DNA from: Sandarakinorhabdus oryzae
Lineage (GTDB): Bacteria; Pseudomonadota; Alphaproteobacteria; Sphingomonadales; Sphingomonadaceae
Assembly: GCF_009733735.1 (NCBI RefSeq)
Contig: NZ_WNJP01000001.1
Coordinates: 1 to 64,000, forward strand
Direction of reading: 5' to 3'
Length of the DNA: 64,000 bases
Part shown: positions 12,004 to 23,648 of the stretch, in pieces
How positions within the stretch are numbered: position 1 is the first letter of the stretch
Layout: every line of letters starts with the position of its first letter
The notes under the pieces: model-generated
Databases searched by the model: none
What the model was told of the DNA's origin: nothing
The model's input: only the letters and a program-made list of their open reading frames with translations
Made by a program: the position numbers and the translations under genes

Positions 12004-12837
12004 TCAGCCGCCGGCCACCGCCGCGCTGATATCGGCCACCCGCAATTCGCCCTCGCGGGTCTGGCCGCCCAGCGCCATGAAGCGGCGCATGGCGGCACGG
12101 GCGGGATCGCTGAACAGCAGTTGCTGGAACAGGGCGGCTTCCGCGGCGCAGCCTTCGGCAATCGGCAGCGCGGCATTGTCCACCGATTGCTTGGCCAGCC
12201 GCACGGCCTCTGGCGGGAAGCTGGCGATGCGGCGGGCCAGCGCGTCCACAAAGGCGTCAATCTGATCGGCCGGCAGCGCGCGGTTGAGCCAGCCCCAGCG
12301 CTCGGCGGTGAGGGCATCGACATCGATGCCGCCCAGGATGATCTCCATCGCCCGCGCCCGGCCGACCAGGCGCGGCAGATTCTGGGTGCCGGTTCCGCCG
12401 GGCAATATACCGATTGGCACCTCCATCTGGTTGATGATGGTCTTGCCAATCACGCCGAAGCGCATGTCGAAGTTCATCGACAATTCGGCCCCGCCGCCGC
12501 CCACGCGACCTTCGATCTGGGCAATCGTCACCTTGTCCATGGTGCGAAACGCGTGGCACATCGCGTGATAGGCGTTGGACGCTTCGGTGGGCGGTTCGGG
12601 CGCATCGGCCAGCGCAATCAGCGCTTCGACATCGAAATGGGCCAGGAAGAAATCCGGGTCGGCGCTCTTCAACACGAACACCAGCACTGACGGGTCGGCC
12701 TCCAGCTCGGCCGCCAGCCGCGCCAGTTCGCCAAACAGCGCCATGGTGATGATGTTGATCGGCGGGTTGCTGACCACCGCGGTGACCAGCGGCCCCTCCT
12801 GCGTGACACGGATCAGGCTGTAGCTGTCATAGGCCAT
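12004..12837 (-). CDS. Enoyl-CoA hydratase/isomerase (crotonase) family protein
   Basis: 277 residues from the ATG at 12837, which sits 7 bases after GGAG. An ATG two codons earlier (12843) is the alternative. The crotonase fold is shown by the oxyanion-hole motif EGRVGGGGAELSM and by MEVPIGILPGGTGTQNL, which together keep both glutamates aligned with the catalytic pair of enoyl-CoA hydratase. The exact acyl-CoA substrate cannot be read from sequence. The gene abuts the convergent TonB receptor gene with no gap, and it has no beta-oxidation partners nearby. Confidence 0.88.
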   Translation of the reverse strand: MAYDSYSLIRVTQEGPLVTAVVSNPPINIITMALFGELARLAAELEADPSVLVFVLKSADPDFFLAHFDVEALIALADAPEPPTEASNAYHAMCHAFRTMDKVTIAQIEGRVGGGGAELSMNFDMRFGVIGKTIINQMEVPIGILPGGTGTQNLPRLVGRARAMEIILGGIDVDALTAERWGWLNRALPADQIDAFVDALARRIASFPPEAVRLAKQSVDNAALPIAEGCAAEAALFQQLLFSDPARAAMRRFMALGGQTREGELRVADISAAVAGG

Positions 12838-12920
12838 GGTCATTCTCCCCTCGGCAGGAAGCGTAGCGCACAAGCGGCGCCGGGCCTATCGCGAAGGCGC
12901 CACTGGGGCTGCGCTTCATG

Positions 12921-12948
12921 TTGACCCCAACCCCCTTTGCCGCTAAAG
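12921..12948 (+). promoter_or_regulatory. Possible promoter of the str operon
   Basis: TTGACC and CTAAAG are separated by 16 bases. This resembles the alphaproteobacterial housekeeping promoter, in which the -35 box is well conserved and the -10 box is loose. It lies about 190 bp upstream of rpsL in the only space available. The assignment rests on motif likeness alone. Confidence 0.35.
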
Positions 12949-13005
12949 GCGCGCATCCCTGACCGGTGGCAACACTGGCTCGGGGGATACGACAGACGGC
13001 ACCGT

Positions 13006-13043
13006 GTGCGAACGGCCTTCCGATATCGGGGGGCCTTTCGCAC
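13006..13043 (+). promoter_or_regulatory. Leader hairpin upstream of rpsL
   Basis: GTGCGAA-c-GGCC pairs with GGCC-t-TTCGCAC, and the loop contains the palindrome CCGATATCGG, so an extended hairpin forms. A run of five T follows about ten bases later. It may be an attenuator or a target for feedback by S7 or S12, or simply a stable leader structure. Confidence 0.45.
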
Positions 13044-13140
13044 TTATGTGATGCGCTTTTTCTGAAGGGCGCTTCAACGGGGCAGGTCTGGAGTAGGCCG
13101 CGGGCCATGGGGGCCCCGGTCGAAGCGAAGAAGAGAGACG

Positions 13141-13512
13141 ATGCCAACGATCAACCAGTTGATCCGCAAGGGTCGCACGCCGCAGAAGGCGCGCAACAAG
13201 GTGCCGGCCATGGAGGCCAACCCGCAGAAGCGTGGCGTGTGCACCCGCGTTTACACCACCACCCCCAAGAAGCCGAACTCGGCGCTCCGCAAGGTGGCCA
13301 AGATCCGTCTGACCAATGGCTTTGAAGTCATCGGTTACATCCCGGGTGAAGGCCACAATCTGCAGGAACACTCGGTCGTGCTGATTCGCGGCGGCCGCGT
13401 GAAGGATCTTCCCGGCGTGCGCTATCACATCGTTCGCGGTGTGCTCGACACGCAGGGTGTGAAGAACCGCAAGCAGAGCCGTTCGAAGTACGGCGCCAAG
13501 CGTCCGAAGTAA
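13141..13512 (+). CDS. rpsL: 30S ribosomal protein S12
   Basis: 123 residues, the normal length. S12 sits at the decoding centre of the small subunit. The segments [14 protein letters not shown] and [17 protein letters not shown] are fully conserved and keep the lysines where streptomycin-resistance changes are known, so this allele looks wild type. It is the first gene of the str operon rpsL-rpsG-fusA-tuf, with 14 bp to rpsG. A purine-rich AAGAAGAGAGA lies just before the ATG. Confidence 0.99.
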   Translation: MPTINQLIRKGRTPQKARNKVPAMEANPQKRGVCTRVYTTTPKKPNSALRKVAKIRLTNGFEVIGYIPGEGHNLQEHSVVLIRGGRVKDLPGVRYHIVRGVLDTQGVKNRKQSRSKYGAKRPK

Positions 13513-13526
13513 GGGGGATATAGATC

Positions 13527-13997
13527 ATGTCACGTCGTCGTCGCCCCGAAAAGCGCGTCATCCTGCCGGATCCCAAGTTCGGCGATCAGGTGCTGTCGAA
13601 ATTCATGAACCTCGTCATGCTGCAGGGCAAGAAGTCGGTCGCTGAAAAGATCGTCTATTCCGCGCTGGAAACCATCGAGGCCAAGAGCCGCCGCGAACCG
13701 CTGGGCGTGTTCCACGATGCGCTCGCCAACGTGCGCCCGGGCATCGAAGTGCGCAGCCGCCGCGTCGGCGGTGCCACCTACCAGGTGCCGGTGGAAGTCC
13801 GTCCCGATCGTGGCCAGGCCCTGGCCATCCGCTGGATCATCTCGGCCGCCCGCAAGCGCGCCGAGCACACCATGGCGGCCCGCCTGTCGGCGGAACTGCT
13901 CGATGCCGCGTCCAACCGCGGTTCGGCCGTGAAGAAGCGTGAAGACACCCACCGGATGGCGGAAGCCAACCGCGCCTTCTCGCACTACCGCTGGTAA
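13527..13997 (+). CDS. rpsG: 30S ribosomal protein S7
   Basis: 156 residues, the usual length. S7 starts assembly of the 30S head by binding the 3' domain of 16S rRNA, and in enteric bacteria it also represses the str operon. The N-terminus [19 protein letters not shown] and the ending [15 protein letters not shown] are typical for alphaproteobacteria. It follows rpsL by 14 bp with a GGGGG-type ribosome site, and precedes fusA by 67 bp. A feedback site comparable to the E. coli one was not identified. Confidence 0.99.
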   Translation: MSRRRRPEKRVILPDPKFGDQVLSKFMNLVMLQGKKSVAEKIVYSALETIEAKSRREPLGVFHDALANVRPGIEVRSRRVGGATYQVPVEVRPDRGQALAIRWIISAARKRAEHTMAARLSAELLDAASNRGSAVKKREDTHRMAEANRAFSHYRW

Positions 13998-14064
13998 TCC
14001 GATCCGGGCCGGTGCCCTCGTGGTGCCGGCCCGCTTGTTCTCCTATTGATTGAGGCTCTTCCCC

Positions 14065-16158
<2,094 letters not shown>

Positions 16159-16179
16159 TTTTTCGGGAAAGCCGGCTAG

Positions 16180-16203
16180 TCAGCGCGCCTCAAGGTGCGC
16201 TGA
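16180..16203 (+). terminator. Hairpin between fusA and tuf
   Basis: TCAGCGC pairs with GCGCTGA, extended by three more pairs to a TCAA loop. No T-run follows, so it is more likely an mRNA stabiliser or processing site than a true intrinsic terminator. It lies in the 149-bp gap before tuf, where a separate tuf promoter could also sit. Confidence 0.4.
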
Positions 16204-16307
16204 TTCGGCGCTTCCCCGCTGAAACCACCGCACCGGCGGCGCCCCACGGGCTTTGCCGGAACCAAGTTGAACCCATCACTCGTTGATCAAGGAAGAAGGT
16301 AAGGGCC

Positions 16308-17498
16308 ATGGCCAAAGCCAAGTTCGAGCGGAACAAGCCGCACTGCAACATCGGGACCATCGGTCACGTCGACCATGGCAAGACCTCGCTGACCGCTGCC
16401 ATCACCAAGGTGCTGGCCGAAACCGGTGGCGCCACCTTCACCGCCTACGACCAGATCGACAAGGCGCCGGAAGAGCGTGAGCGCGGCATCACCATCTCGA
16501 CCGCCCACGTCGAGTATGAAACTGCCGACCGTCACTATGCCCACGTCGACTGCCCGGGCCACGCCGACTATGTGAAGAACATGATCACCGGCGCCGCGCA
16601 GATGGACGGCGCGATCCTGGTCGTGTCCGCCACCGACGGTCCGATGCCGCAGACCCGTGAGCACATCCTGCTCGCCAAGCAGGTCGGCGTGCCGGCCATG
16701 GTCGTGTTCATGAACAAGGTGGACATGGTCGACGACGAGGAAATCCTCGAGCTGGTCGAACTGGAAATCCGCGAACTCCTGTCGAAGTATGATTTCCCGG
16801 GCGATGACATTCCGATCATCAAGGGTTCGGCCCTGTGCGCCCTGGAAGGCAAGAACGACAAGATCGGCCGCGAAGCCGTGCTGGAGCTGATGCGCAACGT
16901 CGACAGCTACATCCCGCAGCCGGAGCGTCCGCTGGACAAGCCGTTCCTGATGCCGATCGAAGACGTGTTCTCGATCTCGGGCCGTGGCACCGTCGTCACC
17001 GGCCGCGTCGAAACCGGCATCGTCAAGGTTGGCGAAGAACTGGAAATCGTCGGCATCCACGACACCCGCAAGACCGTCTGCACCGGCGTTGAAATGTTCC
17101 GCAAGCTGCTCGATCAGGGCCAGGCTGGCGACAACATCGGCGCCCTGCTGCGCGGCGTGGGCCGTGAAGAAGTCGAGCGCGGCCAGGTGCTCTGCAAGCC
17201 CGGCTCGATCAAGCCGCACACCGAGTTCACCGCCGAAGTCTACGTGCTGTCGAAGGACGAAGGTGGCCGTCACACGCCGTTCTTCGCCAACTACCGCCCG
17301 CAGTTCTACTTCCGCACCACCGACGTCACCGGCACCGTTGAGCTGCCGGAAGGCACCGAGATGGTGATGCCGGGCGATAACGTGCAGCTCAAGGTCAAGC
17401 TGATCGCTCCGATCGCCATGGACCAGGGCCTGCGCTTCGCCATCCGCGAAGGCGGCCGTACCGTCGGCGCCGGCGTGGTTGCTTCGATCATCAAGTGA
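16308..17498 (+). CDS. tuf: Elongation factor Tu
   Basis: 396 residues, as expected. EF-Tu delivers aminoacyl-tRNA to the ribosome with GTP. The G-box motifs GHVDHGKTS near 18, DCPGHADY near 80 and NKVDM near 136 are intact, and the C-terminal beta-barrel domains are complete (ending [11 protein letters not shown]). It is the last gene of the str operon. A strong 8-bp hairpin follows directly. Whether a second tuf copy exists elsewhere in the genome cannot be seen here. Confidence 0.99.
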   Translation: MAKAKFERNKPHCNIGTIGHVDHGKTSLTAAITKVLAETGGATFTAYDQIDKAPEERERGITISTAHVEYETADRHYAHVDCPGHADYVKNMITGAAQMDGAILVVSATDGPMPQTREHILLAKQVGVPAMVVFMNKVDMVDDEEILELVELEIRELLSKYDFPGDDIPIIKGSALCALEGKNDKIGREAVLELMRNVDSYIPQPERPLDKPFLMPIEDVFSISGRGTVVTGRVETGIVKVGEELEIVGIHDTRKTVCTGVEMFRKLLDQGQAGDNIGALLRGVGREEVERGQVLCKPGSIKPHTEFTAEVYVLSKDEGGRHTPFFANYRPQFYFRTTDVTGTVELPEGTEMVMPGDNVQLKVKLIAPIAMDQGLRFAIREGGRTVGAGVVASIIK

Positions 17499-17505
17499 GT
17501 GTAAA

Positions 17506-17531
17506 GGGCCGCTTCCCTAGGGGAGCGGCCC
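17506..17531 (+). terminator. Hairpin after tuf
   Basis: GGGCCGCT pairs perfectly with AGCGGCCC, and the inner bases add further C-G pairs. It starts 8 bp after the tuf stop. The tail TGATTCG is not T-rich, so termination may be partial and allow read-through into rpsJ. It marks the boundary between the str and S10 operons. Confidence 0.6.
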
Positions 17532-17626
17532 TGATTCGTCAGCGCGCGGAAACGCAGCGCCGATGACGGAAGCCGGGCCCCGCGGCTTTAAACCCAGGGG
17601 CAGTTATTCTGAAGCGGCCGGTGCAA

Positions 17627-17667
17627 CCCCGACCTCACATTCGGGGATGTGTCGGTCCGCTTTTTTT
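17627..17667 (+). promoter_or_regulatory. Hairpin plus T-run in the rpsJ leader
   Basis: CCCCGA pairs with TCGGGG around an 8-base loop, and seven T residues end at 17667, 31 bp before the rpsJ start codon. The layout resembles a transcription attenuator. In E. coli the S10 leader is the target of L4 feedback. This is only a positional analogy, because the 14 bases between stem and T-run are longer than usual. Confidence 0.4.
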
Positions 17668-17697
17668 GAATGAACGCTGTTTGACAAGATTGGTGCC

Positions 17698-18012
17698 ATG
17701 GACGCTCAGAACATCCGCATTCGCCTGAAGGCTTTTGACCATCGTGTGCTCGATCTGGCCACCGGTGAGATCGCCGACACCGCCAAGCGGACCGGCGCTG
17801 CCATTCGTGGCCCGATTCCGCTGCCGACGCGCTTCGAGAAGTTCACCGTGAACCGCTCGCCGCACGTCGACAAGAAGAGCCGTGAACAGTTCGAGGTGCG
17901 CACCTACAAGCGCCTCCTCGACATTGTTGACCCGACCCCGCAGACGGTGGACGCGCTGATGAAGCTCGATCTGGCCGCCGGCGTGGACGTGGAAATCAAA
18001 CTCGGCAAGTAA
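17698..18012 (+). CDS. rpsJ: 30S ribosomal protein S10
   Basis: 104 residues. S10 binds the 30S head and also forms NusE in transcription antitermination. The N-terminus [19 protein letters not shown] and the loop around [20 protein letters not shown] match the family closely. It opens the S10 operon rpsJ-rplC-rplD-rplW-rplB-rpsS-rplV-rpsC-rplP-rpmC-rpsQ. The leader carries a hairpin and T-run that may regulate the operon. Confidence 0.99.
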   Translation: MDAQNIRIRLKAFDHRVLDLATGEIADTAKRTGAAIRGPIPLPTRFEKFTVNRSPHVDKKSREQFEVRTYKRLLDIVDPTPQTVDALMKLDLAAGVDVEIKLGK

Positions 18013-18103
18013 CCGTCCCGACCAAATACGCGGAGCGACTTTGGAAGGGTCACGCCCCTCCCCCGGCAACACCGGATGGGGCCTCTGATGAAAGGAACAG
18101 ATC

Positions 18104-18847
18104 ATGCGCACAGGCGTGATCGCGAAGAAAATGGGGATGACGCGGATTTTCCGCGACGACGGCCGGCATGTTCCGGTGACCGTGCTCTCCCTCGAGAACA
18201 ACCAGGTCGTCGCGGTGAAGACCGACGAGACCGATGGCTACACCGCCGTCCAGCTTGGCGCTGGCGCGAAGAAGGCCAAGAACACCACGAAGCCGGAACG
18301 CGGCCATTTCGGCAAGGCCGAAGTGGAGCCCAAGGCCAAGGTGGCGGAGTTCCGCGTGGCGGCTGACGCCGTGCTGGAACCGGGTGCCACCATTTCCGCC
18401 GATCATTTCGTGCCGGGCCAGCTGGTTGATGTCACCGGCATCACCCAGGGCAAGGGCTTTGCCGGCGTCATGAAGCGCTGGAACTTCGGCGGTCTGCGCG
18501 CCACCCACGGCGTCTCGGTCTCGCACCGCTCGCACGGCTCGACTGGCCAGCGCCAGGATCCGGGCAAGGTGTTCAAGGGCAAGAAGATGGCCGGGCACAT
18601 GGGTGCCAAGCAGCGCACACAGCAGAACCTGGAAATCGTGTCGACCGACGTCGAGCGCGGCCTGATCTTCGTGATGGGCTCGGTGCCCGGCTCGAAGGGC
18701 GGCTGGCTGCTCGTGAAGGACGCCGTCAAGGTGGCCCGCAACGCCGACGCCCCGTATCCGGCCGCCGTCAAGGTGGCTGCCAACACCAACGTCGTTGCTG
18801 AAGTGGCCGATGCCGCTCCGGCTGCCGACGAAACCACGGAGGCTTGA
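18104..18847 (+). CDS. rplC: 50S ribosomal protein L3
   Basis: 247 residues, slightly long because of an acidic, Ala-rich tail after about residue 220 (ending AADETTEA). L3 is an early-assembly protein near the peptidyl-transferase centre. The central motif [20 protein letters not shown] is intact and holds the Gln that is methylated by PrmB in many bacteria. AAAGGA precedes the ATG. The stop is 2 bp before the rplD start codon. Confidence 0.99.
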   Translation: MRTGVIAKKMGMTRIFRDDGRHVPVTVLSLENNQVVAVKTDETDGYTAVQLGAGAKKAKNTTKPERGHFGKAEVEPKAKVAEFRVAADAVLEPGATISADHFVPGQLVDVTGITQGKGFAGVMKRWNFGGLRATHGVSVSHRSHGSTGQRQDPGKVFKGKKMAGHMGAKQRTQQNLEIVSTDVERGLIFVMGSVPGSKGGWLLVKDAVKVARNADAPYPAAVKVAANTNVVAEVADAAPAADETTEA

Positions 18848-18849
18848 TC

Positions 18850-19473
18850 ATGAAGGTTCAGGTGAAGACCCTGGCCGCAGCCGACGCTGGCGAGATCGAG
18901 CTGTCTGAAGCCGTGTTCGGCAAGGAACCGCGCCTCGACATCCTGCACCGCGTCGTGACCTGGCAGCTGGAAAAGCGTCGCGGCACCGCCCGCAAGGCGC
19001 GTGAACGCAGCGAAGTCGCCCGCACCGGCAAGAAGCTGGGCAACCAGAAGGGCGGCGGTCGTGCCCGTCACGGCAACCGCGCTGCGCCGCAGTTCATCGG
19101 CGGCGGCAAGGCCCATGGCCCGCGCGTGCGTGATTTCGATCCGTCGCTGAACAAGAAGATCCGCCGTCTCGGCCTCGCCACCGCGCTCAGCGTGAAGGCC
19201 CAGGAAGGCAAGCTGATCGTGGTGGAAGACCTGAACCTTGGCGAAGCCAAGACCAAGGCGTTCCTGGCCTCGATGGGTGCGCTCGGCATCACCTCGGGCC
19301 TGTTCATCGACGGTGCCTCGGTTGATGTCGGTTTCGCCCGCGCTTCGGCCAACGTGCCCCACATCGACGTGCTGCCGGCCATCGGCGCCAACGTCTATGA
19401 CATTCTCAAGCACGACACGCTGGTCCTGACCCGCGCTGCCGTTTCGGCTCTGGAGGCCCGGGTCAATGGCTAA
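18850..19473 (+). CDS. rplD: 50S ribosomal protein L4
   Basis: 207 residues from the ATG at 18850 (a TTG two codons earlier is not needed). L4 lines the peptide exit tunnel with L22 and, in enteric bacteria, represses its own operon. The tunnel loop [19 protein letters not shown] is intact, so no macrolide-type deletion is present. It overlaps rplW by 8 bp, which implies translational coupling. Confidence 0.99.
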   Translation: MKVQVKTLAAADAGEIELSEAVFGKEPRLDILHRVVTWQLEKRRGTARKARERSEVARTGKKLGNQKGGGRARHGNRAAPQFIGGGKAHGPRVRDFDPSLNKKIRRLGLATALSVKAQEGKLIVVEDLNLGEAKTKAFLASMGALGITSGLFIDGASVDVGFARASANVPHIDVLPAIGANVYDILKHDTLVLTRAAVSALEARVNG

Positions 19474-19765
19474 CATCGATCTCAAGCACTACGACATTGT
19501 CGTGAAGCCGGTGATCACCGAGAAGTCGACCCTGGTGAGCGAATTCAACCAGGTCGTCTTCCAGGTCGCCAAGGACGCCACCAAGCCGCAGATCAAGGCC
19601 GCCGTCGAAGCGCTGTATGGCGTCAAGGTGCTGGCCGTGAACACCATGGTGGCCAAGGGCAAGACCAAGCGCTGGCGCGGCCAGGAATATCGCCGGTCTG
19701 ATGTGAAGAAGGCCGTGGTGACGGTTGCCGATGGCGACCGCATCGACGTGACCACCAGCATCTGA
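19466..19765 (+). CDS. rplW: 50S ribosomal protein L23
   Basis: 99 residues. L23 lies at the tunnel exit and is the docking point for trigger factor and SRP. The motif [20 protein letters not shown] at the N-terminus and [20 protein letters not shown] in the loop identify it clearly. It overlaps the end of rplD by 8 bp and is followed by rplB after 17 bp with a purine-rich ribosome site. Confidence 0.99.
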   Translation: MANIDLKHYDIVVKPVITEKSTLVSEFNQVVFQVAKDATKPQIKAAVEALYGVKVLAVNTMVAKGKTKRWRGQEYRRSDVKKAVVTVADGDRIDVTTSI

Positions 19766-19782
19766 GGGCAGGGACCAGAACC

Positions 19783-20625
19783 ATGGCACTCAAGAATTTC
19801 AACCCGACCAGCCCCGGCACGCGTGGCCTGGTGCTGATCGACCGCTCCGCCCTGCACAAGGGTCGTCCGGTCAAGGCGCTCACCGAAGGTCTGAAGAAGA
19901 CCGGCGGCCGCAACAACAAGGGCCACGCCACTGCGCGCGGCATTGGTGGCGGTCACAAGCGCCTGTATCGCGTCGTCGATTTCAAGCGCCGCCTGTGGGA
20001 CGTCGCCGCGACCGTCGAACGCCTGGAATATGACCCCAACCGCTCGGCCTTCATCGCGCTGGTGAAATATGCGGACAAGGATGGCACCCAGGCCTATATC
20101 ATTGCCCCGCAGCGCCTCGCCGTCGGCGACAGCGTCATCGCCGGCAAGAAGGTCGACGTGAAGCCGGGCAACGCGATGGAAATCGGCCAGATGCCGGTTG
20201 GCACCATCGTCCACAACGTCGAGCTGAAGCCCGGCAAGGGCGGGCAACTCGCGCGCGCCGCCGGCACCTTCGTGCAGGTGGTGGGCCGCGACAAGGGCAT
20301 GGTGATCATCCGCCTGAACAGCGGTGAACAGCGCTATGTCCGCGCCGAGTGCATGGCCACCGTGGGTGCAGTGTCGAACCCCGACAACAGCAACCAGAAC
20401 CTCGGCAAGGCCGGCCGCAACCGCTGGCTCGGCTATCGTCCGCTCACCCGCGGCGTGGCCAAGAACCCGGTCGACCACCCGCACGGCGGTGGTGAAGGCC
20501 GCACCTCGGGCGGTCGTCACCCGGTGACCCCGTGGGGCAAGCCGACCAAGGGTGCCAAGACCCGTTCGAACAAGGCGACGGATCACATGATCATCCGTTC
20601 GCGCCACGCCAAGAAGAAGAGGTAA
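19783..20625 (+). CDS. rplB: 50S ribosomal protein L2
   Basis: 280 residues. L2 is needed for subunit joining and supports peptidyl transfer. The C-terminal motif [20 protein letters not shown] is intact and contains the conserved His of the active-site region. The basic N-terminus and the ending [11 protein letters not shown] are typical. The gene is 6 bp upstream of rpsS. Confidence 0.99.
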   Translation: MALKNFNPTSPGTRGLVLIDRSALHKGRPVKALTEGLKKTGGRNNKGHATARGIGGGHKRLYRVVDFKRRLWDVAATVERLEYDPNRSAFIALVKYADKDGTQAYIIAPQRLAVGDSVIAGKKVDVKPGNAMEIGQMPVGTIVHNVELKPGKGGQLARAAGTFVQVVGRDKGMVIIRLNSGEQRYVRAECMATVGAVSNPDNSNQNLGKAGRNRWLGYRPLTRGVAKNPVDHPHGGGEGRTSGGRHPVTPWGKPTKGAKTRSNKATDHMIIRSRHAKKKR

Positions 20626-20631
20626 GCGCGC

Positions 20632-20907
20632 ATGAGCCGCTCCGTCTGGAAGGGTCCGTTCGTGGACCTCTCGCTGCTGAAGAAGGCCGAAGCCGCGCAG
20701 GGCTCCGGTGCGCGCGCGCCGATCAAGACCTGGTCGCGCCGCTCCACCATCCTGCCGCAGTTCGTTGGCCTCACCTTCAACGTGTACAATGGCAAGAAGC
20801 ACATCCCCGTCGTGGTCAACGAAGACATGGTGGGCATGAAGCTGGGTGAATTTGCGCCGACGCGCTTCTTCCCCGGCCACGCCGCCGACAAGAAGGGCAA
20901 GCGCTGA
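20632..20907 (+). CDS. rpsS: 30S ribosomal protein S19
   Basis: 91 residues. S19 forms part of the 30S head and contacts the A-site tRNA region together with S13. The start [20 protein letters not shown] and the core [20 protein letters not shown] are strongly conserved. The stop shares one base with the rplV start codon (TGATG), a tight coupling found at several joints of this operon. Confidence 0.99.
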   Translation: MSRSVWKGPFVDLSLLKKAEAAQGSGARAPIKTWSRRSTILPQFVGLTFNVYNGKKHIPVVVNEDMVGMKLGEFAPTRFFPGHAADKKGKR

Positions 20908-21293
20908 TGTCCAAGCCCAAATCCCCCCGCAAGGTTGGCGACCGTGAGGCGCTGGCCGTTGCCACCACCATCCGCGGTTCGGCCTACAAGCTGAACCTGG
21001 TTGCCGGCCTGATCCGCGGCCGCAAGGCGTCGGAAGCCCTCAACATCCTGCAGTTCAGCCGCAAGGCGATGGCGGTTGATGTGCGCAAGGTGCTCGCGTC
21101 GGCCGTGGCCAATGCCGAAAACAACCACAACCTGGATGTGGACGCGCTGATCGTGAAGGAAGCCAGCGTTGGCAAGGCGATCACCATGAAGCGCTTCACG
21201 CCGCGTGCGCGTGGCCGCGCCTCGGCCATCACCAAGCCGTTCAGCCGTCTGCGCGTCGTCGTGCGCGAAGCCGACGAAGAGGGAGCAAACTAA
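20907..21293 (+). CDS. rplV: 50S ribosomal protein L22
   Basis: 128 residues. L22 lines the exit tunnel opposite L4. The tunnel hairpin region [20 protein letters not shown] is intact, without the deletion that gives macrolide resistance. It starts on the last base of the rpsS stop and its own stop shares one base with the rpsC start, so rpsS, rplV and rpsC are probably translated in a coupled way. Confidence 0.99.
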   Translation: MSKPKSPRKVGDREALAVATTIRGSAYKLNLVAGLIRGRKASEALNILQFSRKAMAVDVRKVLASAVANAENNHNLDVDALIVKEASVGKAITMKRFTPRARGRASAITKPFSRLRVVVREADEEGAN

Positions 21294-21988
21294 TGGGTCA
21301 CAAGACGTCCCCCATCGGTCTGCGCCTGCAGATCAACCGCACCTGGGACAGCCGCTGGTTCGCCAAGGGCGACGATTACGGCAACCTGCTGCTGGAAGAC
21401 CTGCGCATCCGCGAGTTCATCCTGAAGCATCACGGCCAAGCCGCCATCTCCAAGGTGGTGATCGAGCGTCCGGCCAAGCTGTGCCGCGTCTCCATCTTTG
21501 CCGCACGCCCCGGCGTGATCATCGGCAAGAAGGGTGCGGACATCGAGAAGCTGCGCAAGCAGATCGCCCAGATGACCCGCAGCGACGTGAGCCTGAACAT
21601 CGTCGAGATCCGCAAGCCGGAAATCGATGCCAAGCTCGTCGCCGCCGGCGTGGCCGATCAGCTGGAGCGCCGTATCGCGTTCCGCCGCGCCATGAAGCGC
21701 GCCGTGCAGTCGGCCCTGCGTCTGGGCGCCGAAGGCATCAAGATCACCTGCTCGGGTCGTCTGGGCGGCGCTGAAATCGCCCGCACCGAATGGTATCGCG
21801 AAGGCCGTGTGCCGCTGCACACCCTGCGCGGCAACGTCGATTATGCCGAGCACCAGGCCCACACCGCCTATGGCGTGTGCGGCGTGAAGGTTTGGATCTT
21901 CAAGGGCGAAATCCTTGGCCACGACCCGATGGCCCAGGACCGCCTGATGATGGAAGCCCAGACCTCTGGCGTCCGTCCGGCGCGCTGA
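21293..21988 (+). CDS. rpsC: 30S ribosomal protein S3
   Basis: 231 residues. S3 forms the mRNA entry site and has helicase activity with S4 and S5. The N-terminus [20 protein letters not shown], a KH domain with [14 protein letters not shown], and the C-terminal [17 protein letters not shown] are all present. The length fits alphaproteobacterial S3. It is followed by rplP after 13 bp. Confidence 0.99.
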   Translation: MGHKTSPIGLRLQINRTWDSRWFAKGDDYGNLLLEDLRIREFILKHHGQAAISKVVIERPAKLCRVSIFAARPGVIIGKKGADIEKLRKQIAQMTRSDVSLNIVEIRKPEIDAKLVAAGVADQLERRIAFRRAMKRAVQSALRLGAEGIKITCSGRLGGAEIARTEWYREGRVPLHTLRGNVDYAEHQAHTAYGVCGVKVWIFKGEILGHDPMAQDRLMMEAQTSGVRPAR

Positions 21989-22001
21989 GGAGTAAGAAGA
22001 G

Positions 22002-22430
22002 ATGCTGCAACCAAAGCGCACCAAGTTCCGCAAGGCGTTCAAGGGCCGTATCCACGGTGACGCCAAGGGCGGTACCGCGCTCAACTTCGGCGCCTTCGGC
22101 CTGAAGGCGATGGAGCCGGAGCGGATCACCGCCCGCCAGATCGAAGCGGCCCGCCGCGCGATCTCGCGTCACATCAAGCGCCAGGGCCGCCTGTGGATCC
22201 GCGTGTTCCCGGACGTGCCGGTGTCGTCGAAGCCGGCCGAAGTCCGCATGGGCTCGGGCAAGGGTTCGCCGGAATATTGGGTGGCCCGGGTCAAGCCCGG
22301 CCGCGTGATGTTCGAACTCGACGGCGTGCCGTACGACGTGGCCGCCGGTGCCTTTGAACGCGCGGCTGCCAAGCTGCCGATCAAGGTCAAGATGGTGGTT
22401 CGCCTCGGCGAGCCGACGACTCAGGATTAA
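22002..22430 (+). CDS. rplP: 50S ribosomal protein L16
   Basis: 142 residues. L16 helps place the A-site tRNA. The N-terminus [19 protein letters not shown] and the motif [19 protein letters not shown] are characteristic; the latter region holds the arginine that is hydroxylated in E. coli. The ribosome site GAGGAGTAAGAAGAG is strong. The stop is 5 bp before rpmC. Confidence 0.99.
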   Translation: MLQPKRTKFRKAFKGRIHGDAKGGTALNFGAFGLKAMEPERITARQIEAARRAISRHIKRQGRLWIRVFPDVPVSSKPAEVRMGSGKGSPEYWVARVKPGRVMFELDGVPYDVAAGAFERAAAKLPIKVKMVVRLGEPTTQD

Positions 22431-22435
22431 GAGCG

Positions 22436-22648
22436 ATGGCCGACAAGATTTTTGCCGATCTGAAGGTTGCGACCGACGATCAACTCGCCACCCAGCTTTC
22501 CGAGCTGAAGCGCGAACAGTTCAACCTGCGGTTCCAGGCGGCCACCGGCCAGCTGGAGAAGCCCGGCCGTGTGCGTGTTGTGCGCCGCACGATCGCCCGC
22601 ATCAAGACGCTGCAATCGGCCCGCAAGGCCGTGCAGGCAGGAGCATAA
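22436..22648 (+). CDS. rpmC: 50S ribosomal protein L29
   Basis: 70 residues, two long helices as usual. L29 sits beside L23 at the tunnel exit. The motif [20 protein letters not shown] followed by [12 protein letters not shown] is the family signature. The N-terminus ([15 protein letters not shown]) is the part that normally varies. It lies 5 bp after rplP and 3 bp before rpsQ. Confidence 0.98.
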   Translation: MADKIFADLKVATDDQLATQLSELKREQFNLRFQAATGQLEKPGRVRVVRRTIARIKTLQSARKAVQAGA

Positions 22649-22651
22649 GAC

Positions 22652-22888
22652 ATGCCGAAGCGTGTTCTGCAGGGCACCGTGGTGTCCGACAAGGGCGACA
22701 AGACGGTGGTCGTGCTGGTTGAGCGCAAGGTCGCTCACCCGGTGTACGGCAAGATCATCCGTCGCTCGAAGAAGTATCACGCCCACGACGAGGGCAATGT
22801 GATCAAGGCCGGTGACACGGTGCGCATCGAAGAATGCGCCCCGCTGTCCAAGCTCAAGACGTGGAAAGTGCTCGAAAAGGTCGGCTGA
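22652..22888 (+). CDS. rpsQ: 30S ribosomal protein S17
   Basis: 78 residues with an OB fold. S17 is an early-binding protein of the 30S body. [20 protein letters not shown] and the central [18 protein letters not shown] identify it. It is the last gene of the S10 part; two hairpins and a T-run follow in the 71-bp gap before rplN, as expected for the S10/spc operon boundary. Confidence 0.99.
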   Translation: MPKRVLQGTVVSDKGDKTVVVLVERKVAHPVYGKIIRRSKKYHAHDEGNVIKAGDTVRIEECAPLSKLKTWKVLEKVG

Positions 22889-22911
22889 GCCGGTCTTCGA
22901 GCTGATTTTTT
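22877..22911 (+). terminator. Hairpin and T-run at the S10/spc boundary
   Basis: AAGGTCGGC pairs with GCCGGTCTT (two G-U pairs) around a TGA loop that is the rpsQ stop codon itself. Eight bases later comes a run of six T. The distance is too long for a textbook intrinsic terminator, so partial termination or pausing is more likely. Confidence 0.45.
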
Positions 22912-22915
22912 AGCC

Positions 22916-22939
22916 GTCTGCCGGTCGGAATCGGCAGAC
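22916..22939 (+). promoter_or_regulatory. Leader hairpin before rplN
   Basis: GTCTGCCG pairs perfectly with CGGCAGAC around an 8-base loop. It sits 20 bp before the rplN start and only 8 bases before the GGAAGG ribosome site. In E. coli the spc operon is regulated by S8 binding near rplE; this structure is elsewhere, so any feedback role is a guess. Confidence 0.45.
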
Positions 22940-22959
22940 ATAATGGAAGGATCGAACGC

Positions 22960-23328
22960 ATGATCCAGATGCAGACGAACCTCGATGTGGCGGACAACAG
23001 TGGCGCCAAGCGGGTGATGTGCATCAAGGTCCTGGGTGGTTCCAAGCGCCGCTTTGCCGGCGTCGGCGACATCATCGTGGTGTCGGTGAAGGAAGCGCAG
23101 CCCAAGGGCAAGGTGAAGAAGGGTGACGTGCACCGCGCTGTGGTCGTGCGCACCGCCAAGGATATCCGTCGTCCCGACGGGTCGGTGATCCGCTTCGACA
23201 GCAATGCTGCCGTGCTGATCAACAAGAACGAAGAGCCGATCGGCACCCGTATCTTCGGGCCGGTGGTGCGTGAACTGCGCGCCACGGGCCACATGAAGAT
23301 CATCAGCCTGGCTCCCGAGGTGCTGTGA
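22960..23328 (+). CDS. rplN: 50S ribosomal protein L14
   Basis: 122 residues. L14 forms an intersubunit bridge and is the binding site of the silencing factor Rsf[21 protein letters not shown] at the start and [20 protein letters not shown] at the end are conserved. It opens the spc operon here. GGAAGG lies before the ATG. The stop shares one base with the rplX start. Confidence 0.99.
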   Translation: MIQMQTNLDVADNSGAKRVMCIKVLGGSKRRFAGVGDIIVVSVKEAQPKGKVKKGDVHRAVVVRTAKDIRRPDGSVIRFDSNAAVLINKNEEPIGTRIFGPVVRELRATGHMKIISLAPEVL

Positions 23329-23648
23329 TGAGTGCGCTGAAGATCAAGAAGGGTGACACCGTGATCGTCCTGTCCGGCAAGGACAAGGGCAAGGAAGGCA
23401 CCGTGACCCGCAACCTGCCGCGCGAAGGCAAGGTTGTGGTGGCCGGCGTCAACCTGATCACCCGTCACAACAAGCCGTCGCAGACCAACCCCAATGGCGG
23501 CATCAGCCAAGTGGAAGCGCCGATGGCTGTCGCCAAGGTGGCGCTGAAGGATCCGAAGACCGGCCAGCCGACCCGCGTCGGTTTCGCCGTGGTCGACGGC
23601 AAGAAGGTGCGCGTCGCCAAGAAGTCGGGAGCCGTGATCAATGGCTGA
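23328..23648 (+). CDS. rplX: 50S ribosomal protein L24
   Basis: 106 residues from the ATG at 23328; a GTG one codon earlier would add one residue. L24 starts assembly of the large subunit. The KOW motif is visible in [20 protein letters not shown], followed by [20 protein letters not shown]. It overlaps rplN by one base and rplE by 8 bp. Confidence 0.99.
   Translation: MSALKIKKGDTVIVLSGKDKGKEGTVTRNLPREGKVVVAGVNLITRHNKPSQTNPNGGISQVEAPMAVAKVALKDPKTGQPTRVGFAVVDGKKVRVAKKSGAVING

Larger units (their letters stand above)
12838..13140. other. Leader region of the str operon
   Basis: 303 bp between the divergent crotonase gene and rpsL. It contains a possible promoter at 12921-12948, a long hairpin at 13006-13043 with a T-run about ten bases after it, and a purine-rich ribosome site just before rpsL. 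I see no open frame with protein character. A long untranslated leader is usual for ribosomal-protein operons. Confidence 0.6.
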
